From Candidatus Saccharibacteria bacterium UBA2112 (GTDB lineage: Bacteria; Patescibacteriota; Saccharimonadia; Saccharimonadales; Saccharimonadaceae), in the NCBI GenBank assembly GCA_002331045.1, contig DCYK01000006.1, forward strand, positions 15,448-57,871: a stretch of DNA of 42,424 bases. Reading direction: 5' to 3'. The translations under genes and the position numbers were made by a program. Shown here one piece after another: positions 23,728 through 31,574 of the stretch. The notes below the pieces were generated by a model that was not told the DNA's origin, made no database searches, and saw only the letters and a program-made list of their open reading frames with translations. Within the stretch, counting starts at the first letter, position 1. Each line of letters starts with the position of its first letter.

Positions 23728-24114
23728 CTACGTCTTGGTTGCTGCCTTTGGTTGAGCGCCACCGACGGCGACTGCTTTACCTTTACGGGTACGTGCATTT
23801 GTTCGTGTCCGCTGTCCATGCACTGGCAATCCTGTTTTGTGACGAAGGCCACGGTATGCACCGATATCCTTCAGTCGCTTGATATTGTTTGTCACCAGAC
23901 GCTGTTTGTCGCCTTCGACGGTATAATCGCTGTCGATAATATCGCGAAGTTGCTGTTCTTCAGCCTCGGTGAGATCTTTCACCCGAGTGGTCGGCTCTAT
24001 CTTTGCCGCCGCAAGGATGTCTCGAGCATGCTTTTTGCCGATGCCGTAGATATACGTCAACGCAATATGCACTTGCTTTTCTGCCGGAATAACGACTCCT
24101 GCAATTCGAGCCAT
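23728..24114 (-). CDS. rpsM: Ribosomal protein uS13
   Basis: 128 aa. MARIAGVVIPAEKQVHIALTYIYGIG is the S13 N-terminus, and GLRHKTGLPVHGQRTRTNARTRKG is the basic C-terminal region that contacts P-site tRNA. It starts 2 bases after rpmJ, in the usual order infA-rpmJ-rpsM-rpsK. Confidence 0.97.
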   Translation of the reverse strand: MARIAGVVIPAEKQVHIALTYIYGIGKKHARDILAAAKIEPTTRVKDLTEAEEQQLRDIIDSDYTVEGDKQRLVTNNIKRLKDIGAYRGLRHKTGLPVHGQRTRTNARTRKGKAVAVGGAQPKAATKT

Positions 24115-24116
24115 GC

Positions 24117-24233
24117 TTAACCCTGCCTTTGCTTATTCTTAGGTTTCTTTTTGTTGATGACACGAAGTCGTCCTTTGCGTCGGACTAGCTGATCATCTGG
24201 GCTGATTTTTTTGACACTCGCACGAACTTTCAT
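24117..24233 (-). CDS. rpmJ: Ribosomal protein bL36 (38 aa)
   Basis: ATG 24233 to TAA 24117-24119 encodes MKVRASVKKISPDDQLVRRKG and a basic end (RLRVINKKKPKNKQRQG). Length and MKVRASVKKI/RRKGRLRVI pattern identify L36. The three cysteines and one histidine that bind zinc in most L36 proteins are missing. It lies 30 bases after infA. Confidence 0.95.
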   Translation of the reverse strand: MKVRASVKKISPDDQLVRRKGRLRVINKKKPKNKQRQG

Positions 24234-24263
24234 GTTGGCAACAAAAACTCCTAATTACGTTTA

Positions 24264-24518
24264 TTATTTCTGACTCGCTGCTCCAACGGAACGCTCGTCT
24301 CTCAAGCGGAAGCAGATTCTGCCCTTCGTAAGATCATAAGGGGTTAACTCGACTTCCACTTTGTCGCCCGGTACCAATCGGATGTAGTGCTTGCGCATTT
24401 TTCCCGATATATGGCACAGGACCGTATGGCCGTTCTCAAGCTCGACACGAAACTGGGTGTTCGGCAATGCCTCCACAACCTTACCGACCAGTTTGATGAC
24501 TTCCTTTTGACCTGCCAT
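24264..24518 (-). CDS. infA: Translation initiation factor IF-1
   Basis: 84 aa from ATG 24518, giving MAGQKEVIKLVGKVVEALPN. One S1/OB fold with FRVELENGHTVLCHISGKMRKHYIRLVPGDKVEVELTPYDLTKGRI is diagnostic. IF-1 blocks the A site during 30S initiation. The longer in-frame start at 24557 runs through the promoter. It heads the alpha operon but has no Shine-Dalgarno, unlike the genes behind it. Confidence 0.96.
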   Translation of the reverse strand: MAGQKEVIKLVGKVVEALPNTQFRVELENGHTVLCHISGKMRKHYIRLVPGDKVEVELTPYDLTKGRICFRLRDERSVGAASQK

Positions 24519-24533
24519 AGTTAACAACAGTTC

Positions 24534-24562
24534 ATTATATATGAAAAATTCGCACAAGTAAA
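24534..24562 (-). promoter_or_regulatory. Promoter of infA-rpmJ-rpsM...rpsI
   Basis: TTTACT (24562-24557), 17 bases, TATAAT (24539-24534). The predicted leader is about 8 bases. The hexamers match those of the tuf promoter family (TTTACT). Confidence 0.65.
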
Positions 24563-24654
24563 GAGATTTGTCAGAGAAAATTTCGCGTGTTTACCGCGAC
24601 CCTCGAAATGTACTTTTATTGTAGCAAACCCTCGGCAACCGTCAAGCGTAAAAA

Positions 24655-24686
24655 AGTGAGCCCCGCCCTCAGGAGCGGGACTCACT
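24655..24686 (-). terminator. Terminator of the 139-aa gene
   Basis: 12-bp GC-rich stem (24655-24666 with 24675-24686, one wobble pair) followed on the minus strand by TTTTTT, about 20 bases after the stop. Confidence 0.8.
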
Positions 24687-24707
24687 GGTGGACGGGGCTG
24701 GGCCCGA

Positions 24708-25127
24708 TCAGGTGGCGAAGTGCTTCGACCGCCACTGCTCCCCAGGCTCTTCGCCGTCGTCGTAGAACACGTCGAAGCCGATGTCACAGAGTATCGAGCT
24801 GTCTCCAATACTCTCGTAGAGTGGAGTGAGTATCAGCGTGTACCCTGTTCGGTGACCAATATAGCCATCGAATGTCTCGATGAATTGCCGGGAGTTAGGC
24901 AACTCCTCGATCATCTCACACCAGCGCAATGGGCTTTCGTTGACATCTGACAGTTTCTTGCCCTTGAGCCACAACCGCAACTCTTGGTCGGACTGAGCCG
25001 TGAAGTGCGTATGACGCAGATCGCCGAACAGTGATGCGCGTAGCTGCTCCTTGTAGCGGGTAAGAGCTTTGACGTAGGTCATCCGACGTTCCGCGAGAAC
25101 GTTGTGTATTGATGCGACGGTGGTCAT
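24708..25127 (-). CDS. Unknown protein between sortase and infA (139 aa)
   Basis: I do not recognise this protein. It is soluble and charged; the C-terminal half has an alternating acidic and hydrophobic pattern ending in FYDDGEEPGEQWRSKHFAT. AAGGAG 5 bases before ATG 25127 is a strong Shine-Dalgarno; the longer frame upstream has none. The gene is visibly richer in G+C than the ribosomal genes around it and has its own terminator. The leader holds a 6-base inverted repeat (25153-25169). It looks like an independently expressed, perhaps acquired, gene. Confidence 0.7.
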   Translation of the reverse strand: MTTVASIHNVLAERRMTYVKALTRYKEQLRASLFGDLRHTHFTAQSDQELRLWLKGKKLSDVNESPLRWCEMIEELPNSRQFIETFDGYIGHRTGYTLILTPLYESIGDSSILCDIGFDVFYDDGEEPGEQWRSKHFAT

Positions 25128-25227
25128 GACGACTCCTTTGACGATCGGAACTCCTGAGCCTACCTCAGGTATAAAAATACAATAACATATTCCATATAAA
25201 AGCACAATTGGAGCTGTTCATGGTTAT

Positions 25228-25920
25228 TTACTGACTAATAGTTGCCCGTACAAGAATGCGCTGGTCAAAAACTTTATCTTTCGGCACCCAATTACCACTG
25301 CAGGTAATGAGCCCTAGCCCTTCTTCGGTTGGATTGTATGGTGTAAACAGACGCTTCATGCCTGTTTTGTTGGCTTGTTGGAGTGATTCAGTCTTGTTCT
25401 CGACGACAGTATAGGTGAATACTTCACCATCACCACGCTCAACAATAATTTCATCACCCTCTTGTAGCTGATTGAGGTTGGCGAAAATGCCGTCTCGTGT
25501 AATACCGCCATTATGCCCGTTAATAACAACCACGCCATAACCTTGTCCTGGCGTCGCACTTTTGTCGTACCATGCCGTATCGCTAATGTTCATGGGCGTA
25601 TCAATCTCTCGCGTGTTGGTCAATCCGACCGAGATGACACGGACTTTTTTGACGCCAAGTGCTGGGATGCTGATATAGCGAGGATGGTTTGCAGGAACGG
25701 TATGCTCGTCTATTTGTTTTTTTGTAACCGGTGTTTCGTCTACTGATGGGTTTGCGAGTGCAGCTGCCGGTAGCGAGACAACGGGCGGTTGGTTGCCGGT
25801 TGTATACCATTGGTATGTAAACCAACTTGCTATGAAGACAAGCAATATGGCTAGTAGTGTCAAGAGCCAGCGAAGCACGCGAAGATTTCGTTTACGTTGT
25901 AAGCTAAGACCAAAGTTCAT
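25228..25920 (-). CDS. Sortase (cysteine transpeptidase)
   Basis: 230 aa. One N-terminal membrane anchor (residues 17-36) after a basic start, then a sortase beta-barrel outside the membrane. Catalytic residues are visible: H136 in INGHNGG, C207 in LITCSG and R221 in QRILVRA. Sortases cleave C-terminal sorting signals and join surface proteins or pilins to the envelope. No sortase substrate with an LPxTG-like tail is visible in the window. It starts 30 bases after secY, from its own -10 box. Confidence 0.92.
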   Translation of the reverse strand: MNFGLSLQRKRNLRVLRWLLTLLAILLVFIASWFTYQWYTTGNQPPVVSLPAAALANPSVDETPVTKKQIDEHTVPANHPRYISIPALGVKKVRVISVGLTNTREIDTPMNISDTAWYDKSATPGQGYGVVVINGHNGGITRDGIFANLNQLQEGDEIIVERGDGEVFTYTVVENKTESLQQANKTGMKRLFTPYNPTEEGLGLITCSGNWVPKDKVFDQRILVRATISQ

Positions 25921-25927
25921 CGATCCC

Positions 25928-25933
25928 AGTATA
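25928..25933 (-). promoter_or_regulatory. -10 box for the sortase gene, leaderless
   Basis: TATACT (25933-25928), 7 bases, ATG 25920. It lies in the 30-base gap after secY. Confidence 0.6.
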
Positions 25934-25949
25934 GCATAAGCAGACTGGA

Positions 25950-27362
25950 CTATTTATAGTCGTCGTACGTTACCATCAGGGCACGTGAGTTGATCTGGCG
26001 TAGGCTTTCGAGTGCAACGGATACAACGATCAGGATACCCGTACCACCGATGGCAAGGTTCTGAATGCCCGTGATACCGGCTTGAGCAAAGGCGTACTCT
26101 GCAACGAACGGCAGAACAGCGATGAGACCGAGAACGACTGAACCGAAGAGGATTAATCGATTGACGGTACGTGATAGATACTTTTCGGTCTGGATACCTG
26201 GACGCACCCCCTCGATAAACCCGCCTTGCTTTTGCAGGTTTTCGGCAATTTCATTACTGTTAAAGATGATGCCCGTATAGAAGTACGTGAACAATATAAC
26301 CAGAATAAAGTAACTTGCCGGATAAATCATTGCTCCTAACGTATCCCCCGTAAAGGCACCGGGCTGTGGTGCCTGAAACCATAGAATGAGATTATTCGCG
26401 AGCTCAAGGTATTCGGGATTATTCGTGGCCTTCAGTACCTGACCGATAAAGGCTGGCAAGCTGAGGAATGCAACGGCAAAGATGACAGGAATAACACCAG
26501 CTGCGATGAGTTTGATCGGCAAGATACTTTTGACACCGCCATAACTACTATTGCCCTGGACACGCTTGGCATAATTAATCGTGACAACACGCTGGGCTTC
26601 GTTGATCTTGACGAGTAAATACAGCACCGTGAGAGACGCTAGCGCCACGATTAGTGCCACCCAGAATGCCGTCGGATTGAGTGGTAGCTCGAACCAACCA
26701 AAGACGCTTAGTGCGCCGGCGGATGTATCGAGTAGCGAGACGCCGAGGGATGTCAGTGTCGAGGGCAGTTGGCTGATAATACCGGCAAAGATCAACATTG
26801 AGATACCGTTACCGATACCTTGCTCGGTAATCAATTCACCTAGCCACATGAGGAGTACTGCGCCAGCTGTCATTGCCGTCACCGCGATTGCCCACTCGAC
26901 AGGAGTAGCGCTATCAAGCGCTGTCGTATTACCCGCTAGGACTGTTTGGCGCAGGATGTAAATAAACGCGATTGACTGTACTACGGCTAGGGGTACGGAA
27001 ATCATACGTGTCCATTGATTGATCTTACGTCGTCCCGATTCGCCATCTTTATGTAGTTCTTCGAGCTTTGGGATAGCTTTTGTTAGCAGCTGTGTGATGA
27101 TACTGGCAGTAATGAATGGACTGAGTCCAACCAGAACGATTGAGAAGCTCGACAAAGCACCACCAGAGAGGAGGTTCAGAAAGCCGCCAAAATCGGTTGA
27201 ATTCACGACGCTTTCGATGACTTCTTTTAGCTTCGTTGGCTCGGCGAGGGGAACAGGAATATGTGCCAGGAAACGATAGACAACGACAATACCTAATACA
27301 ATCGCTAGGCGTTTTTGCATGTTGCGATTTTTGAACGATTTGAATATTGTCTTCCAGTTCAT
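25950..27362 (-). CDS. secY: Preprotein translocase channel SecY
   Basis: 470 aa, ten membrane helices. It starts with the conserved amphipathic end NWKTIFKSFKNRNMQKRLAI, has the plug-side motif LNLLSGGALSSFSIVLVGLSPFITASIITQLL, EQGIGNGISMLIFAGI, and cytosolic loop QKQGGFIEGVRPG. SecY forms the export channel with SecE (5855-6256). It has a separate promoter rather than reading on from rplO. GGGG lies 6 bases before ATG. Confidence 0.97.
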   Translation of the reverse strand: MNWKTIFKSFKNRNMQKRLAIVLGIVVVYRFLAHIPVPLAEPTKLKEVIESVVNSTDFGGFLNLLSGGALSSFSIVLVGLSPFITASIITQLLTKAIPKLEELHKDGESGRRKINQWTRMISVPLAVVQSIAFIYILRQTVLAGNTTALDSATPVEWAIAVTAMTAGAVLLMWLGELITEQGIGNGISMLIFAGIISQLPSTLTSLGVSLLDTSAGALSVFGWFELPLNPTAFWVALIVALASLTVLYLLVKINEAQRVVTINYAKRVQGNSSYGGVKSILPIKLIAAGVIPVIFAVAFLSLPAFIGQVLKATNNPEYLELANNLILWFQAPQPGAFTGDTLGAMIYPASYFILVILFTYFYTGIIFNSNEIAENLQKQGGFIEGVRPGIQTEKYLSRTVNRLILFGSVVLGLIAVLPFVAEYAFAQAGITGIQNLAIGGTGILIVVSVALESLRQINSRALMVTYDDYK

Positions 27363-27399
27363 AAATAACCCCGTCTGTCAGTCTGTTTAGTTCTTTCCT

Positions 27400-27427
27400 A
27401 TTGTAGCATATGTTGCGGTGATATAAA
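27400..27427 (-). promoter_or_regulatory. Putative secY promoter
   Basis: TACAAT (27405-27400) with a weak TTTATA 18 bases upstream (27427-27422). It is divergent from the promoter at 27440, with the -35 boxes 12 bases apart. Confidence 0.5.
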
Positions 27428-27439
27428 TGGTGGCAAGCA

Positions 27440-27468
27440 TTGAATTTATATATTATTTATGCTATAAT
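27440..27468 (+). promoter_or_regulatory. Strong promoter for the 143-aa unknown gene
   Basis: TTGAAT, 17 bases, TATAAT. Predicted +1 near 27475 leaves a 30-base leader with AAGGAG 5 bases before ATG 27505. Confidence 0.8.
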
Positions 27469-27504
27469 ATACTTATCGTGGCCCACCGACAATAAGGAGT
27501 TGCC

Positions 27505-27936
27505 ATGAAGCCCCCGGAAATGTACCGTGGATACGAGCCGATGCAAGTCAAGGACCGCTGGTTGCTGATGCAACGCAGTGATCCACCCCTCGACATCTAC
27601 GTCGTCGAGGGGAAAGTGGTCCAAGAAGTTGCCGTCTCTCCCGCCACGCGGGAAGTCGTGCAGCCTCTCTGGATGAGCGTCACTGTCGGAGGAAGATATA
27701 GGAGCTTGGTTCGAACTACCGGCCTTCTTCTCCCGGCGCATGAGTCCGACGGCGCCAAGCGTTGTTCGTCTGAGTGGCGAAATGAGTTGTGGGAGTGCGA
27801 AGCCGACATCATGCTCTTCTTCAACCGGAAGACGAATGAACCGATCATCCTCAAGGTCCAGCTCACCCACGGTGGTGCGCCGATCAGCGAAGAGTTCGAA
27901 GTCGAGCAGGTCGTGGACACACCCGCCTCCGCCTAA
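27505..27936 (+). CDS. Unknown protein inserted between rplO and secY (143 aa)
   Basis: I do not recognise this protein. It is soluble, with no signal peptide, two cysteines and alternating beta-type segments (RWLLMQRSDPPLDIYVVEGK). The gene is clearly richer in G+C than the ribosomal genes either side (33 G/C of 60 in a sampled stretch at 27541-27600). It has a near-consensus promoter, a strong Shine-Dalgarno and a shared bidirectional terminator, so it is a self-contained unit on the strand opposite its neighbours. A longer antisense frame over the same bases is best seen as a shadow. Confidence 0.75.
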   Translation: MKPPEMYRGYEPMQVKDRWLLMQRSDPPLDIYVVEGKVVQEVAVSPATREVVQPLWMSVTVGGRYRSLVRTTGLLLPAHESDGAKRCSSEWRNELWECEADIMLFFNRKTNEPIILKVQLTHGGAPISEEFEVEQVVDTPASA

Positions 27937-27960
27937 CGGGGCCAACGCCCCGACACAAAA

Positions 27961-27989
27961 ACCGCCCCGACGGTATGTGTCGGGGCGGT
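27961..27989. terminator. Bidirectional terminator between the 143-aa gene and rplO
   Basis: Perfect 11-base stem ACCGCCCCGAC/GTCGGGGCGGT with a 7-base loop. It has AAAA on the left and TTTTT on the right, so it gives a U-run in both directions. Confidence 0.9.
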
Positions 27990-28009
27990 TTTTATTTTCT
28001 AGGCAATAA

Positions 28010-28489
28010 TTACATTGCCGCTTTTTTGTCTTTTTTCGTCGATGGTTTGATAGGTGTTGGTACTTTTTCGAACGTACCGCCAGCTTTGGTGATTGCTTCG
28101 ATAACCGACTTGCTGGCACCCTGTACCTTCAGCGTTACTTTTGCTGTTAGCTCGCCGCGGGCGATGACTTTGACGGTATGATACGGTGTTGAAATATACC
28201 CTGCCTCAAACAGTGTTGTGTTATCGGCAGTCTTGCCCTTAAACGCGTTCAGGTGATCAAGATAGACGATTTGCGCTGGCGTGCGGAGTGATTTAAAGCC
28301 ACGCGCCTTTGGAATCGCCTGTACGAGTGCACGTTGACCACCCATGAACATTGCGTTTAGCTTTTTGCCAGTACGAGCACCCTGACCCTTTGTACCACGG
28401 CCGGCTGTTTTACCACCGCCGGCAGCAATACCGCGACCAACACGTTTACGAGACTTATTAGCTGTAATGTTCAACTCGTTGTATTTCAT
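28010..28489 (-). CDS. rplO: Ribosomal protein uL15
   Basis: 159 aa. The glycine-rich RKRVGRGIAAGGGKTAGRGTKGQGAR N-terminus is diagnostic. It directly follows rpsE with a one-base overlap; rpmD (L30), normally between them, is absent. It is last in the S10-spc operon. Confidence 0.97.
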   Translation of the reverse strand: MKYNELNITANKSRKRVGRGIAAGGGKTAGRGTKGQGARTGKKLNAMFMGGQRALVQAIPKARGFKSLRTPAQIVYLDHLNAFKGKTADNTTLFEAGYISTPYHTVKVIARGELTAKVTLKVQGASKSVIEAITKAGGTFEKVPTPIKPSTKKDKKAAM

Positions 28490-29067
28490 TACTTTGTCTC
28501 CTCCTTCTTCGTGGTCTTTTTAGGAGTCTTGTTGGCATTGAGCCATTGTTCTCGTGGTACTAAGCTTTTGAGTGCATCAATTGTTGCATAGGCAATGTTC
28601 ACTTTGTTTGTTGAGCCGAGGCTCTTTGAAAGCATATTGTGAATGCCTGTTACACCGATGATCTGACGGACAACACCTCCAGCAATAATACCGGTACCCG
28701 GTGCGGCTGGCTTGATAAGTACCTGCGCACCAGAAACTTTGACTTCGGCATCATGGGGGATTGTTTGATTGACGATCGGAACAGTGATAAGGCTCTTTTT
28801 GGCAACATCAGTCGCTTTGCTAACGGCTGTTTGAACATCCTGACCTTTTGATACACCAACACCAACTTTTCCTTTGTTGTTGCCGACGACGACTAGCGCC
28901 TTGAAGCGGAAGCGGCGGCCGCCCTTAACGACACGTGCAACACGGTCGATATTAACGACGATCTCGTCGAACTCTTTTGGCTCCTGCGGCACGTCACGGC
29001 GATTGTTATTGCGTCGTGGTGCACGTGGTTGGCGCTGAGGAGCTGCCTGTGTAGCTTGTTCTGCCAT
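28489..29067 (-). CDS. rpsE: Ribosomal protein uS5
   Basis: 192 aa. EFDEIVVNIDRVARVVKGGRRFRFKALVVVGN is the double-stranded RNA-binding S5 domain, and the second domain has the GTGIIAGGVVRQIIGVTGI motif. Basic, low-complexity ends (R/Q/N-rich start, K/T-rich tail) extend the core. S5 helps fidelity and mRNA entry on the 30S. Confidence 0.97.
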   Translation of the reverse strand: MAEQATQAAPQRQPRAPRRNNNRRDVPQEPKEFDEIVVNIDRVARVVKGGRRFRFKALVVVGNNKGKVGVGVSKGQDVQTAVSKATDVAKKSLITVPIVNQTIPHDAEVKVSGAQVLIKPAAPGTGIIAGGVVRQIIGVTGIHNMLSKSLGSTNKVNIAYATIDALKSLVPREQWLNANKTPKKTTKKEETK

Positions 29068-29069
29068 GA

Positions 29070-29423
29070 TTAAATCTCCAATCCTTCGTTACGTGCAGCA
29101 TCGGCAAGTGCAGCCAAGCGTGCGGCATACTGTCGGCCATTACGATCCAAGGTTGCTTTTTTGATGCTTGCTTTTTTTGCCTTTTTGGCGATATCTGTGC
29201 CGACAAAAGCAGCTTGTTCTTTGAGCGAACCTGTTTGCTTGCTACCGACAGTTGTGCTCGCAGCAAGTGTTTTACCTGCCGTATCATCAATCAGCTGGGC
29301 GCTGACATGTTTGTTGCTAATCGTCACGCTGAGGCGTGGACGTTTGTCTGTACCGCTAATTTTTGCGCGAACGCGGCCTTTTCGCAGGCTTTTGTTCAAC
29401 AGTTTTTTTGCAAGGTTACTCAT
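29070..29423 (-). CDS. rplR: Ribosomal protein uL18
   Basis: 117 aa from ATG 29423, 2 bases after the rplF stop, with AGGGA 7 bases upstream (a GTG two codons earlier overlaps the stop). Core features: RVRAKISGTDKRPRLSVTISNKHVSAQLIDD and the C-terminal AARLAALADAARNEGLE. Binds 5S rRNA with L5. Confidence 0.96.
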   Translation of the reverse strand: MSNLAKKLLNKSLRKGRVRAKISGTDKRPRLSVTISNKHVSAQLIDDTAGKTLAASTTVGSKQTGSLKEQAAFVGTDIAKKAKKASIKKATLDRNGRQYAARLAALADAARNEGLEI

Positions 29424-29425
29424 GA

Positions 29426-29959
29426 TCACTTCCCTGCCTTTCCGGCTTTACGCAAGATCTGCTCATCTGCGTACTTGATGCCCTTACCCTTGTACGGTTC
29501 TGGTTTCTTGAGCGCACGAATTTCGGCCGCAACCTGACCAACTTGTTGTTTGTCGATCCCGCTGACGGTGATCTCCATTTTGTTCGTCGTTACCTGAATA
29601 CCTTCTGGTGCGGTGTATTTAACTGGATGACTGAATCCAAGGCTCATTTCGAGTGCGTTACCGCTCATGCCGACGCGAAAACCGACGCCACTAACCTCGA
29701 GCTTTTTCTCGAAGCCTTTTGTGACACCTTCGACTGCGTTGCTGAGTAGCGAGCGCTGGAGACCGTGCTGGGCCTTGGCGACGCGTTCGTCATCCTTTCG
29801 GGTGACTGTTGCGACTCCATCGTCGACTGTGACTGTTACGTCACTCAGATGCGGTACTGTCAGCTTGCCTTTTGAGCCTTCGACAGTGATAACATCTGAA
29901 TCGACCGTGATTGTCACGCCTGATGGAATCTGTATTGGTAGTTTTCCGATTCGACTCAT
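29426..29959 (-). CDS. rplF: Ribosomal protein uL6
   Basis: 177 aa. MSRIGKLPIQIPSGVTI is the standard start, and the end PEPYKGKGIKYADEQILRKAGKAGK holds the L6 signature. Two similar beta-alpha domains. Near the factor-binding site. Ends with TGA, showing UGA is a stop here. Confidence 0.97.
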   Translation of the reverse strand: MSRIGKLPIQIPSGVTITVDSDVITVEGSKGKLTVPHLSDVTVTVDDGVATVTRKDDERVAKAQHGLQRSLLSNAVEGVTKGFEKKLEVSGVGFRVGMSGNALEMSLGFSHPVKYTAPEGIQVTTNKMEITVSGIDKQQVGQVAAEIRALKKPEPYKGKGIKYADEQILRKAGKAGK

Positions 29960-29980
29960 GATTTATCCTTTCTTCATTTT

Positions 29981-30382
29981 CTAGTAAACCTTCAGTAGTA
30001 GTTCTCCGCCGAGGCGTTGCTTTGCAGCTTCCTGACCAGTGATGACACCCTTTGATGTACTGACCAAGACCATACCACGACCTGACTTTACCTTTGGAAT
30101 CTCGGCTGCTTTGACGTACACACGACGACCTGGCTTGGATAGACGCGCGATTTCGTTGATGGTGCAGTTTTCGCCTGGTTTATTGATCGTGATAACCAGC
30201 GTATCCCGAGGCTTACCGGCTTCTATCTTTACGTCGGCCAGATAATTGTTCGCTTTTAGTGCTTCGGCAACAACTTTTTTCAGTTTGCTTGCCGGTATGC
30301 GGACTTCTGTTTTACCGACGAGAGCGGCATTACGGATGCGGGTCAGAAGGTCCGCGATTGGGTCTGTAGATTGTAGTGACAT
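29981..30382 (-). CDS. rpsH: Ribosomal protein uS8
   Basis: 133 aa. DPIADLLTRIRNAALVGKTEVRIPASKLK at the start and GRGMVLVSTSKGVITGQEA near the end are S8 signatures. Primary 16S rRNA binder and a classic regulator of the spc operon in other bacteria. Confidence 0.97.
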   Translation of the reverse strand: MSLQSTDPIADLLTRIRNAALVGKTEVRIPASKLKKVVAEALKANNYLADVKIEAGKPRDTLVITINKPGENCTINEIARLSKPGRRVYVKAAEIPKVKSGRGMVLVSTSKGVITGQEAAKQRLGGELLLKVY

Positions 30383-30399
30383 ATATCGTTTCTCCTTCC

Positions 30400-30669
30400 T
30401 TACCAGCTACTCTTTGTTATGCCGGGTATGTTACCTTTTGATGCTTCTGTGCGGAACCGGATACGGCTCATACCGAACTTACGCATATAGCCGCGTGGTC
30501 GACCATCGAGTAAATCTCGGTTCTTCCAGCGGGTTGGACTACTATTGCGGGGAAGCTTTTGTAGGCCATCTTGATCACCAAGTTCTTTTAGTTCGGCGCG
30601 CTTTGCAGCGAGCTTTGCGATCATCTTTTGTCGCTTTTTATCACGTGCGACCATTGATTTCTTAGCCAT
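30400..30669 (-). CDS. rpsN: Ribosomal protein uS14, zinc-free form
   Basis: 89 aa. AKKSMVARDKKRQKMIAKLAAKRAELK and PRNSSPTRWKNRDLLDGRPRGYMRKFGMSRIRFR match the longer S14 type without the CxxC...CxxC zinc site. Overlaps the rplE stop by one base. Confidence 0.96.
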   Translation of the reverse strand: MAKKSMVARDKKRQKMIAKLAAKRAELKELGDQDGLQKLPRNSSPTRWKNRDLLDGRPRGYMRKFGMSRIRFRTEASKGNIPGITKSSW

Positions 30670-31253
30670 TAACGTCGACCTCCTTCTTTCTGAAATGGTA
30701 GTCCGAATTTCTCTAGTAGCGGACGGCTGTGCGCGGGATCCTTACTGTCAATGACAAAAGTAATCTGCAGACCGTGAGCAACTTGCGTTTCCTCGAATGT
30801 TAGTTCGGGAAAGATTGACTGTTCGACGATACCAAGGTTATAGTTGCCACTCTTATCAAATTTCAATCCGACACCGTGAAAGTCACGGACGCGAGGTAGG
30901 GCAACATTAATGAGGCGATCGAGGAATTCGTACATTCGTGCTCCCCGCAATGTCACCATGATACCGATTGGTGCACCCATGCCAGCACGAATCTTGAACG
31001 TTGCGATAGATTTTTTTGCCTGTCGTTCAACAGGTGCCTGGCCAGTAATCTTGGTGAGTGTATTCTTCACCGCTTCGAGGTGACGCTTGTCTTCTTTGCT
31101 TTTACCGGTTCCTACGCTGACCACAATTTTCTCTAGCTTTGGTACTTCATGGACATTTGCTAGGTTCAATTCGGCCTGAAGTTCCTTGACATACTGATCC
31201 TTGTACAAGGCTTTCAAGCGAGGAGCCGGAGCAGTGACTGATGTCTTTGCCAT
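30669..31253 (-). CDS. rplE: Ribosomal protein uL5
   Basis: 194 aa. NVHEVPKLEKIVVSVGTGK, TGQAPVERQAKKSIATFKIRAGMGAPIGIMVTLRG and DFHGVGLKFDKSGNYNLGI are L5 motifs. Binds 5S rRNA and contacts P-site tRNA. The first ~20 residues are a variable extension. Confidence 0.97.
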   Translation of the reverse strand: MAKTSVTAPAPRLKALYKDQYVKELQAELNLANVHEVPKLEKIVVSVGTGKSKEDKRHLEAVKNTLTKITGQAPVERQAKKSIATFKIRAGMGAPIGIMVTLRGARMYEFLDRLINVALPRVRDFHGVGLKFDKSGNYNLGIVEQSIFPELTFEETQVAHGLQITFVIDSKDPAHSRPLLEKFGLPFQKEGGRR

Positions 31254-31573
31254 TACTTGATCTCCTTATTTTTTGCCTGGCGCGCGATACGTGATTTTGT
31301 GCCATCGGCTGATTTATATCCTACACGACTGGTTTTGCCGGTTTTTTCGTCAACAACCAAAGCCACCTTATGGAGAGGCGTTGGGACATGAATGTCCTTG
31401 CTGCCGCCGGTTGGATGTAAGCGTGAGGGCTTCATTTTGCGATGCTTGACACCCAAGCCTTCGACGAGGACAGCATTTTTGCTTGGCAGCACCGCCATGA
31501 CTTTGCCAGTCGTGCCCTTGTTTGGACCGCTAATCAGTTTAACGATGTCGTTTTTTACGATACGGCGTGCCAT
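31253..31573 (-). CDS. rplX: Ribosomal protein uL24
   Basis: 106 aa from ATG 31573 (MARRIVKNDIVKLISGPNKG). A KOW motif (GPNKGTTGKVMAVLPSKNAVLVEG) marks L24, an assembly initiator. A longer in-frame start would overlap the rplN gene and is not credible. Confidence 0.96.
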   Translation of the reverse strand: MARRIVKNDIVKLISGPNKGTTGKVMAVLPSKNAVLVEGLGVKHRKMKPSRLHPTGGSKDIHVPTPLHKVALVVDEKTGKTSRVGYKSADGTKSRIARQAKNKEIK

Positions 31574-31574
31574 A

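Noticed and set aside
27457..28119. 220-codon minus-strand open frame
   Set aside because: It is antisense to the well-signalled 143-aa gene and overlaps rplO and the terminator. Its protein is low in recognisable pattern and has no Shine-Dalgarno, so it is a shadow of GC-rich coding on the other strand.
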